Positions 27,201-36,200 of a DNA stretch of 64,000 nucleotides are shown piece after piece (positions within the stretch are counted from its first letter, which is position 1; every line of letters starts with the position of its first letter). The notes under the pieces were generated by a model. It ran no database searches, was not told the DNA's origin, and saw only the letters and a program-made list of their open reading frames with translations. A program made the translations under genes and the position numbers. The stretch is from Pycnopodia helianthoides (taxonomy: Eukaryota > Echinodermata > Asteroidea > Forcipulatida > Asteriidae): NCBI GenBank assembly GCA_032158295.1, contig CM063263.1:6878501-6942500 (forward strand), given 5' to 3'.

Positions 27201-28941
27201 GTTGCTTCTACAAATCTTGACCTAAAAATTGTTTCTCCACCATACAGTACAAAGTCATCTGCTAGTCTAACACATCTTCAATCTGCATACGTACATTTAG
27301 CTTTTATGATGCTTTACATTTTGACACCAAACACCTTCTGATTTTCTTCACCCACAGACAGTAGCCCTAGCAATAAAAGACAACATTCTGTGTTGAAAAA
27401 AACCCTAACAATTATGTTTTTACCTGCAACTTGTTTTGTGGGTTAATTGCTATCCCAGTGACCTCTCCATCATGACCTTTCAACTCTCGGACACATTCAC
27501 CACTAGCTGTGCTGAAGACCTTCACAATGAACCCAGATGAAACAAAAATATACCTGAAATAAGAAAATGAATAGAAAGTAATTGGATGTTGGTAACATTA
27601 AACAACCTATGTAGGGGCGACTCAGAAATGTAAATTGTTAATATTTTTGATCTTTTTCAAAATTCAGGGTCGGAGGGTCAAAAGAAATAATAAAAAATTG
27701 AAATTCAGCTTTCACACATGACACAGGATAAATCTCTTCCTGACTAACTTCTTTGCAGAAGACTTTATAGAGATCAATGATGCGGGTCAGTTATTACAAG
27801 CCAGACAATGTTAAAGAGATTGTCATTTCTAATGAAACCAAGGCGGTAGGTTCAGAAAGGATATGTTAAGTCCCAGATGGCACATGTTTTTTAGTTACCG
27901 TAGTTCATTTATTGTTCATTGCAATTAAGGCAAACGACGTCGAATAGAATTTGAAGTTACAACGTCGAATAATCGTAATTATCAACTACGAAACGACAGT
28001 CACTACAAAATGTAAGAGCCCTCGGCTCCTCCAGAGGTTGTCCTTGTACAAGGTGGGACAAGAGTTGGTTCAGCTATTGCAGCCTTCGCCTCTCATGCCT
28101 TAAACTGCAGACTCAAAGGTCCTAAAAATGTTGAGGAAACAACAAGGTGCAGTTATATATAACTTAACTGTGGAGCAAGAGCTTGTAAATTTTGATGTTC
28201 TCGCTGCAACGCTGACTCTGTAACTTAAGTGACTTCTCCCCAATTGCTACTCATCATGCAAAATGCTGGAACGCATATAATTTATCTGACTTTGTGCCAT
28301 GGCCATAAAATGAAAAGAAAGTGATTAAAAAACAAAACACTATTATTATTAAACATCCCGCATTCCAGAAACACGGGGGCACGAGCCGGTTCTCTTGACC
28401 CATGCAACGCTCAATGAGATTCCAAGGAACACGTAGAGCCTAATTTTGGCGAGATCCGATTTCAAATGAGAACGCCAGGTGCAGAAGCGTAAATGACAAA
28501 AAGTTTTGTATTGGAGTTTGTACATGAACCTCTTATGAGGTTCATGGAGCCGATAGCGGATCGAACCTCATAATTCTAGGAGTAGGGGGGCGACTTTGCA
28601 GGGGGGCGACTTTGTTGGGGGCAAGCTTGTTGGGGGCGAGCTTGCTAGGGGGCGACATGACCAGCAGCCACACTGCAATGTGGTGTGCATGTGTGTTGTG
28701 GTGAACTTCTTCATTTATTCTTAATTTAAATTAAATGAATTGAATATTGAATGTGATTTGTTTTTTCCCCCAAGATCTCACAACTTTATTAAATGCCTAA
28801 AAATATACATGTTAATAGCTACAGTAACTACCCTTCAAGTTAACAATTATCTTACTTTGAATCAGTTGAGAAAACCGGACGATTTCTGACCAAGTCGGAC
28901 CCTCCATGTAAGACCATGCGGCCATCCATGTGCGGCGCCAT
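8986..28941 (-). CDS. WDR75: WD repeat-containing protein 75 (UTP17), SSU processome t-UTP component
   Basis: Seventeen exons join with consistent phase to 846 residues (vertebrate WDR75 is about 830): 28941-28856, 27553-27424, 26715-26650, 25949-25859, 25447-25246, 24320-24142, 20635-20480, 19869-19676, 17574-17387, 15916-15753, 14609-14423, 13823-13732, 12838-12752, 12218-11986, 11311-11186, 10286-10189, 9247-8986. Recognisable segments are the N-terminal FSTDSKYIFVSSGF, the WD-type LDGTVNQWDY (exon 3), TCVACHPVDYC...SIWRNF (exon 6), LDPHTKALVTNG (exon 8), FKLWTLTDD (exon 10), DGSLLAVAFNNVVTIWD (exon 11) and NSPAHVLPPV (exon 16). The family forms tandem nucleolar beta-propellers that bind early pre-rRNA and support Pol I transcription and 18S processing. 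The start is the first ATG at 28941, in the context ACATGGCGCCG. The C-terminus is acidic and serine-rich, as in the family, but its last residues differ from vertebrates. The gene is head to head with POLR1B. Confidence 0.93.
10000..10165 (+). repeat. tRNA-Asn-like SINE, degraded copy (WDR75 intron 16)
   Basis: GGGCTAGATAGCTCAAGTTA followed by a decayed B-box region and CAATTTTTCTTTGTTCAACC matches the family seen at 6405 and 47613. The 3' tail (AGTGAGTTTCCTTTGTGGTT) is also shared with other copies. Confidence 0.7.
11804..11964. mobile_element. Short inverted-repeat element (MITE-like) in WDR75 intron 14
   Basis: The ends are near-perfect inverted repeats of about 22 bp beginning ATATAGACCCCTT, with two mismatches. 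The right end lies about 20 bp from the 5' splice site of WDR75 exon 14. It has no coding capacity. A related half-site (TATAGACCCATTGCA) lies near 11661. Confidence 0.6.
13203..13552. repeat. 27-bp minisatellite, 12 full units plus one degenerate unit (WDR75 intron 12)
   Basis: The unit starts ATAAGGGCTTTATGG and continues (C/T)ATAGATTTGCT. Units differ almost only at one C/T position. Because 27 is a multiple of 3 and the unit lacks stops in one frame on each strand, both strands show open frames across the array. These are not genes. The array lies between WDR75 exons 12 and 13. Confidence 0.95.
17820..18240 (-). other. Unrecognised coding-like stretch in WDR75 intron 9
   Basis: On the minus strand, 18115-17873 is an 80-codon open frame, and another frame from about 18237 to 18113 reads CYWETKELQNPFRDALMPAR. 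The composition looks protein-like and could be a decayed retroelement, but no motif allows naming. It is not part of the WDR75 frame, because exons 8, 9 and 10 join without it. Confidence 0.2.
18908..19114. mobile_element. MITE-like element with 22-bp terminal inverted repeats (WDR75 intron 8)
   Basis: The left end AGAGCTGTGTATTGAGAGAG (18908) is the exact reverse complement of the right end, which finishes at 19114. The 207-bp element has no coding capacity. Confidence 0.65.
20880..21094. mobile_element. 215-bp palindromic foldback element (WDR75 intron 6)
   Basis: The termini AGTAAACTTGCGGGTACAAC are exact inverted repeats. The interior is also palindromic: the block around GAACAGTATAC and AGAGCCAACA is mirrored on the other arm. 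A second, truncated relative lies at 63359-63560. The element could fold into one long hairpin if transcribed. Confidence 0.75.
21517..21524. promoter_or_regulatory. CRE-like palindrome, possible promoter of the nested gene
   Basis: TGACGTCA sits inside the 16-bp perfect palindrome TTTATGACGTCATAAA (21513-21528). It lies in a CpG-containing stretch about 1 kb upstream of the nested reading frame at 22537. Promoter function is inferred. Confidence 0.3.
22155..22500. repeat. AT-rich low-complexity stretch
   Basis: This is a run of degenerate TTATTTATTTATT-type sequence immediately upstream of the acceptor at 22526-22527. Confidence 0.8.
22537..22860 (+). CDS. Possible small nested gene, 107 residues, in WDR75 intron 6 (opposite strand)
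   Basis: The frame starts MKKKRSAPPAKPG and ends LITEDLVFC. It is basic at the N-terminus, then has a mixed, protein-like composition (HQHLLDLYSTTSNDGNLKIG, RYNTFIKHPGRETEWIKW). A good acceptor (TTTTCTTTCAG, ending 22527) lies just 5' of the ATG. Donors GTAAGT near 22151 and GTGAGT near 21650 could join upstream untranslated exons. I do not recognise the family, and no signal peptide or membrane segment is evident. It could be a lineage-specific gene, a retroposed gene or a transposon-derived open reading frame. The WDR75 exons on either side join in phase without it. Confidence 0.4.
   Translation: MKKKRSAPPAKPGRIHQHLLDLYSTTSNDGNLKIGHILYIFCENEKVVIKTVRAVRSLLQEPHTTNTSQIRTIKNRYNTFIKHPGRETEWIKWSLAADLITEDLVFC
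28375..28600 (+). mobile_element. Partial copy of the foldback family in WDR75 intron 1
   Basis: Matches 31190-31370 in the same orientation and 30705-30890 in reverse. Shared blocks are ACGTAGAGCCTAATTTTGGC and AACCTCATAATTCTAGGAG. It is followed at 28590-28665 by a G-rich run of GGGGGCGACTTTG-like units. Confidence 0.75.
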
Positions 28942-30162
28942 GTTTAGTTTATACTTCTTGATTAACCACTATTTATAGTACTTTTCAAAATAATCTATAA
29001 ATTAAAATAATCTTTATATGTTCATCAGGGGGGGAAATTTAAAAAAATGATAGTATTTTATATTTATTAATAAAATCTTTCAAAATGTTCTAAAGGATTT
29101 TATCCGTGAGAACAACTTAGTAAATAGGTATGTTGCGCGCCTGCACTCGAATGAAGAACATGTTAAGCACAATCTTTAGATTGCGCTGCTCGTCTTTCCG
29201 ACGTTGCGCGCTCAATCTACGGATTGAACCGCAAAAATGACGTGCCAAAAGTTTTGTTTTCAAGTTGAAATTAGAGACGCATGCGCATTTTAATCAAAAC
29301 TTGTGCCTCCGTAAACGCAGAGGCATATAACCAACACGACGTATGAAGCTAAACCACGAATGGTTGTTACTAAAATGCGCATGCGCAAAGCTTTGCTAGT
29401 CTTCTGCAGTCGTATGTTGTGTTTATTTTTGAGCCAATACTATTTACTGTATTAAGCTAATTAACTTCCAACCCAGTCATATTCTGTCATGTAAATGCTT
29501 TGGGGTAATTATTAAGCGGTTTTGTAAACTGTTTGTACGGTTGGGTCACTCATGGAGGTTTTTCACCCTGTGCTTGCATTATTTCCCATTTATAAACAGT
29601 GTGATTTGAATAATCTGAGGTGGGTTGACATTACTAATGAATATGCATTTTTGCGGAAGTTGAACGCAGTGTTTTGCATCTCTATTTTTTAACACGAGAG
29701 GGCGCTAAACCTCTCTGGGTGCACCACACTATTAACTCCCACAGCAACCAATCAATGCTAAATTATTTGCTAAAATAATATTCAAAAATACTCAAAAAAT
29801 ATTTCAAAGTCTCTCAGCCTCTTGAAAACCAATCATTAACTTGTGGCAGTCAGCCGTTTGGAATTTTTGCTAATTACCCCAGAAAAAACACCCCCAAAGG
29901 TGTGCTTTTTCCCAAACCGACTTGCTGCCAGTTTAATAATAACATTAATATTCATGATTCTCATCATCACTAAAGAGAAAACGACACGGATAAGAGACTA
30001 ACCAAAACACTGGCTCCAACACCACTCACGTCATTACTACATCTGCTGAGAAACAGGGAACCAGTGGCAGCTACCATAGAACGTGCATGGTTGTGGTTCG
30101 TGGTTTAGCTTCATATGTCTGTTTGGTTATATATCTCTAAACGCACGTGGGGTATTTCCAAG
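28942..30162. promoter_or_regulatory. Divergent promoter region between WDR75 and POLR1B
   Basis: The start codons of WDR75 (28941, minus) and POLR1B (30163, plus) face away from each other across 1221 bp with no gene between. Visible elements are TGCGCATGCGCA at 29376-29387 and ACGCATGCGCA at 29278-29288 (NRF-1-like), CACGTG at 30144-30149 (E-box), and AAGATGGCAGC overlapping the POLR1B ATG (YY1-like). A roughly 45-bp imperfect inverted repeat links 29310-29362 with 30093-30145. These factors are known regulators of many ribosome-biogenesis genes; their use here is inferred. Confidence 0.65.
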
Positions 30163-30231
30163 ATGGCAGCGCCCAGCTTTAATCATCTCCAAGCAACAGA
30201 CTATGGCAGAATTCATGAAAAGCAACACGTT
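30163..30231 (+). CDS. POLR1B: POLR1B exon 1 (start codon)
   Basis: This exon encodes 23 residues, [20 protein letters not shown] then QHV, ending at a consensus donor GTGAGT. The next exon continues in phase 0 with [15 protein letters not shown], which matches the family N-terminus. The ATG context CCAAGATGGC fits both a strong start and a YY1 site. Confidence 0.88.
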
Positions 30232-33200
30232 GTGAGTTATCCAAATTGTTGATTAATAACGAATCGCATTAGAGTAAATGATTGGAAAAATTTCCGTATC
30301 CTGCCATCACTTTTTCACTCGTTATGAAATAAAATAAGTAAAATAGTATCTAAGTTCTAACCCTAAATTGACTCAACAAGTCAACTCAAACTCAAAGTCA
30401 AAGTCAAAATGAAATATTCCTTTTGGCAATGTTTGGTAAAAATATAAATACCTCCATGATCTCCATGGTAAAAATTTGTGAAAAAGTAGTGGCAGGATAC
30501 GGAAAATTTTCCAAATATTCATTTCTTATTTTTGTGAGTACCACAACCGGTGATCGCCTAGACCCAGTTACTTGGCGCTGTACTCCTTTTTCGAAAAATT
30601 TTGACATTTATCGGTCGTACTAGTGCCCCAGGAACTTTGTACGTAACTACATCAATCTTTATTTTACCGGGTGCCCTGCCTCAACCTTGAAACCACGCGG
30701 TTGAGGCAGGGTACTCCTAGAATTATGAGGTTCCATGAACCTCATAGAGGTCCATGTACAAACTACAATACAAAACTTTTTTCATTTACGTTTCTGCACC
30801 TGGAGTTCTCATTTGAAATCGGATCTCGCCAAAATTAGGCTCTACGTGTTCCTTGGAATCTCATTGAGCGTTGCATGAGTCAAGAAAATCCACTCCGCAA
30901 ATTTAAAATTGTTAAAAAGCAATAAATTCTTACCGTCATTCCCAGTCCTCTTCAAACAGTGTGAGTGTTATAACAAATATGGCGCTGGAGTCACATGATG
31001 TGTGTACAAAACCAACCTACAGTTGCCGGGACCAGCGTTGCTGCGCGCGGAGTACCAGTTTGTTCGGTAGACCTTTGCGAGCGCAGCAAGCGCCATATTT
31101 GTTATAACACTCACACTGTTTGAAGAGGACTGGGAATGACGGTAAGAATTTATTGCTTTTTAACAATTTTAAATTTGCGGAGTGGATTTTCTTGACCCAT
31201 GCAAACGCTCAATGAGATTCCAAGGAACACGTAGAGCCTAATTTTGGCGAGACCTGATTTCAAATGAGAACTCCAGGTGCAGAAACGTAAATGAAAAAAA
31301 GTTTTGTATTGTAGTTTGTACATGGACCTCTATGAGGTTCATGGAACCTCATAATTCTAGGAGTAGAGGCAGGGCACCTGTCAAATTTGCGTCTAAAATT
31401 TGACAGGTGCCCTGCCTCAACCGCGTGGTTTCACGGTTGAGGCAGGGCACCCGGGATCCTGCTGAGAGCGTGATCGCATTGATGTAGTTACGTACAACAA
31501 GTTCCTGGGGCGCTAGTATGACCGATAAACGTAAACATTTTCGAAAAAGGAGTACAGCGCCCCAGTAACCATGGTAACTGGGTCTAGTGATCGCCCTGAT
31601 CATTGGGACAATTCTGCATTTGAGAAGTTACTCTATTCCTCAGGTTCTGTCACTTTTCCTTCCTCCATATCCATGTTCATCATTATCATTTATTCATTGT
31701 CATTGAAGTTGCGTGCAAATTTGTGTTACATAAAAAATCAATGAGGCAATATTCATCTAAATATGATTATTGCCTTAATCAATAGAAACAGTTTTTAAAT
31801 TACCTTGAAATTCAAGTGAGCAGTGATGTACTGACATTTTGTATTTGAGTTGTTGGCCACATCCTACTCTAGTCGTACTCCTATTCCTAGAATTATGAGG
31901 TTCGATCTGCTATCGTCTCCATGAACCTCATAGAGCTACAAGTACAAAACGCTATACAAAATTTTTTGCCATTCACGTTTCTGCACCTAAAGTTCTCTTT
32001 TGAAACCGGATCTCACCAAAATTAGGCTCTACAACTGCTTAGTTGTACTCTCATTGAGCGTTGCATGGGTCCAGAAAATCCACTCTGCAAATTTAAAATT
32101 GTTATAAAGCGATAAACTCTTACCGTAATCCAGATCCCATTCAAACAGTGCTGTACCAGTTTTTTTCTACAACTGTTTGCTGCGCTTAACAAAAATCTAA
32201 CAAGTCTACCAGCGTTGCTGCGCACAGAATACCAGTTTGTTTGGTAGACTTTTTTCAAGTGCAGCAAACAGTCGCAGAAAAAAACTGGTACGCCTCATGC
32301 AGCACCGCTGGTCCCGGCAACTGTGGGTTGGTTTTGTACACAAATCATGCATTATTTTGAATTTTCATTTACATTCGGCGAATATTTGTATTAGAAATCA
32401 AAGATTGAAAAAGATAATTTTACTGTGGTGACAGATAGGAAGGCGAAATAATTATGACCTTACCGCTGGAATCGCTACTAGTACTAGTAGCAACAGTAAA
32501 ACAAAGCAACAATGGTACCAAGATCACTGACAACTACCATTGCATTGAATTGGCCAGCAATGTGAGTCTGATTCTGAGACTGAGACTTTGAGAGTAGGAT
32601 GATTATATTGATATTTGTATTTTAATTAACATTAAATAATAAAAAATATAAAAAAATAAGGTTATTGTTTTAATTATTATTGACTTTAGGGGCCATTCAG
32701 AATAATCAATGTTTAAAAATTTCGATCTTTTTCGAAATTATTGGTAGGTGATTCAAAAGAAATAACTGAGAATCAAAATTCAGTTTTCAATTCAAATCAT
32801 AGAAGTGCAGTTCCATTGTTAACAGTAAATCTAGTTTGGAAAGCCGAACTCCGCGCCCGATGGGGAGATGGTAAGGGTTTTTTCTTTGATTTCTAATGAA
32901 AAATACAAGAATAGCCATTGAAAAATTTTGGGAGAACATTTGTTAAAAATATGTTTCATTTGAGGCATACCTTTGTTCTTCAGTGTGTACGGTACATTAA
33001 ATAGTCAATAGTCAATAATTAAAGATCAAAATTTGGTGTGGGTGGGTGGGTCAAAACAATTTCGAAAAATTTTAAACATTGAGCATTCTGAATGGCCCCT
33101 TAAATAGAAATCCAGTTGAGTGTGAGGTTGGTACACATGTATTTCAATGCCTTTAAACGTTGAGCTCAGTCTGAGCTCAATATCTCTTAAAATTGAACAA

Positions 33201-36200
33201 AATCCTCAGTTTGCACTCAACACAAACTTAACACCACAATTAGTTTTGATAAATTTTATGTATTTTTCTTTTCTCTATTGTTAAATCTGCCTCCTTTCTA
33301 TGACCACGACAAAGAGTAGAAAAAAGGACCAAAAACCCCCAAAACAGAGATATAAATGCTTGTTTATTAACAATAAATAGATAGACTTTTTTAATCTGTC
33401 ATTTTTTTCCCATCTTTTCTTTCCATAGCCACTACAAGAACTAACGAGGCCACATATAGAGTCCTTCAACTATTTTCTTCAGGAAGGGCTGGCCCTCTCT
33501 GCAAGACAAATCCCACCAGTAGAGTTCTCTATCGGAAAAGAACGGATCGCCCTTGCCTTCAGGGTAAGGAAAACAGTCATTGTCATTTATTGGCAAGAGT
33601 GTCCTTGGTTTATAACTTAAAGGCAAAGTATACCTTTGGTTTTTTAGAACCGTTTGATTGTTTTATTCCTATACATACAATAAAACTAACCTGTGAAAAG
33701 GGATCTCAAAGGTGGTAGCGTTTTTGAGATATCGCCAAAAATCTGGAGCGGTTGTGTCCAAGTAGGTTCTCTCTAAAATCACATTCCTTTGAAGGGAATT
33801 GTTTTTCAACTTGTAATACATTATCACCAGCTCCAGTGCAAGTAACTTGTTATGGTCATTAATTTTTGGACCAAAGGTATACCCTCCCTTTACTACCCTG
33901 CTTTAGCCCTCCTAGTCCTTTAAAGGCACAGTACACGTTTGGTATAGACTCTAAAAATTAATGGCAATGAAAACTTACTTGGTAAGAAGTACAGCAGCTT
34001 TGGGTAGTAAAATGAATTTTGAGAAACTTTTAACTTCGAAGTACTACGGTCATGGAAAATATATCACTTTTTATTCCCCAAAATTTGAACCTGATCTCAG
34101 ACTGTGTATTCCTATGGGGAATATTCTTCCTGCATGGAAATATTTGCTCCGGTTTTTCGGTTATATCTCAAAATTTTGAAGTGAAATTTTCACGGGTTAG
34201 TTTTATTGTATGTACCTATATTTATATAAGATTAACACAATCAGTAGACTCCAATTACCAAACGTGTACTGTGCCTTTAAACAGGTACCACAGACTGTCA
34301 CAAAGTACCATACCTTCTATGCTAGCCTTGGGTGCATGGGTTCTTCTCTGTTTGTACAGCTGGTATTATTGGAAATCCCAACTAATGGTTTGCCTAATTT
34401 GGACTGAGTCTCCACAGTCTCCTGTGATAATTTGTGGAAAGAGACAGTTGGGCAGGAGAGTACGGAACTTGGGTTAGACCAAGCAACAACAAAAAACAGT
34501 TTTTCGTCTGGGCTTTTTTGAAAAAGGAAGGAGGCCCCATCAGAATTTGCCCTTAACTTTTTCAGTGACCAGCTTTGGCAATGGTCTATTATTCAGCAGA
34601 CCAAACAACGTGCTCTTAGACTTGTAAGCTTATGGTTTCAGGTAATGCTAATGGGGAAACAAATTTTCAGTCTAACTTGACTATCAAGAAAATTACTTTG
34701 TCTACGTTCATGTAGGATGCAACTATCGGTGCACCAGAGGTATCCTACACAAACCGCCATGCAGCAACTTTAAAAGTTTTCCCTTCAGAGGTATGTATTA
34801 AAATCAATTATTCACCAAGCCACTAAAGGTATTATACAGGATTGGTAGAGCTGACAAAATAGTCGCGGACAGTGTTCATGTTTTTTGTGATCAACCTTAT
34901 ACATCAAAATAACAAACTTGTGAAAATTTGGGTTTAATCCATTGTGCGAGTCAGGAGAAAATATGAGAAAAATAGTCAGGAGAAAATAGTGAAACAAATC
35001 ATAAATAACACAAAATTATTTTTTGTGTGTATAATTTTCCTTTAATATGCCAAATCTCTACAATGAGTTGGTGATATTGGCAAAAAATGAGGGAAGTAGT
35101 AACTGAATGTAGCGACGTGGGCCTTCTAGTTTGAATGTTCAGGGGGAACACTGGATAGAGCTGTTTCATGAGTCCAGCTTACCATTTTATTTGTTTATAT
35201 GGCCTTGCAGTGTAGACAGCGTGGGACAACATACCGTGCCAAAATTCAAGCCAGTGTGTCATGGTTCTCGAGCAGTGGACGGGAGGGAGTCAAAGATGTG
35301 GTGTTGGGTGAGATCCCTATCATGGTCAAGGTAAGATTACAGGCTGATTCAGATTGAACTGTTCTGTTTGGCCATTCCAAATGGTCCGTAGGACTAGATT
35401 GAACCTTTGTTTTTTCTCAGCTGTACACTAGGAAATCTTGCTGTTCCTGTGGCTAGTTCACTGTATGTATTCTGGAGCTTAGTAAGGGAGCATCTACAAA
35501 TTTGGAACAGTAGGAATGTTAGGAACATTCTAATTGGATAAGTATTCCAGCTCATGCACATGGGCTGTTCTGTTAGAACGGGCAGAGCATTCCATTTGAA
35601 CATTAAAAATACTAATGCCATTTTCACTCGACGTGTATGATTGCTCCTGTACTTCGGCACAATGAGGCATTCCAGCAGAAGGTTCTGGTGGTCCAATGGA
35701 TTGCGGGTGTGTGCCCTCAGAAAGTTTTTTTGCACCTAGAGCGTGCCGACTTTTGAGACACTCCCAAAGGACCAAGAAATGTCGGTCCTTGTTGAAGCGA
35801 AATTGTAGATTCCACTCCTGTACATGCTGTACATGCCTAACAAAAGTTTGGGTAATTGGGTACACCCCTGCAGCAAGCTCTCAAACCAGCTGGAAGTGGA
35901 CCACAGCATACAAGCACAACAGCTCTTTCAAGTAGCGCCCAATAGTTCAGGTTGATTGGTTCAACACCCTTCTTCAAGCTATCAAGACTATTGATGATAA
36001 TATTGGTTATTTTATTATTTATTTATTTACTGATGTCAATATTGATGCATTTTCACTTTAACTTTCCCTATGTGCAATGATTTTTTCCAGTCTGAGAGGT
36101 GTAACCTAAACAATATGTCTCCAGCTCAACTCATCCAACATCAAGAGGAGGCAGAAGAGATGGGTGGCTACTTCATTGTCAATGGTATCGAGAGAGTCAT

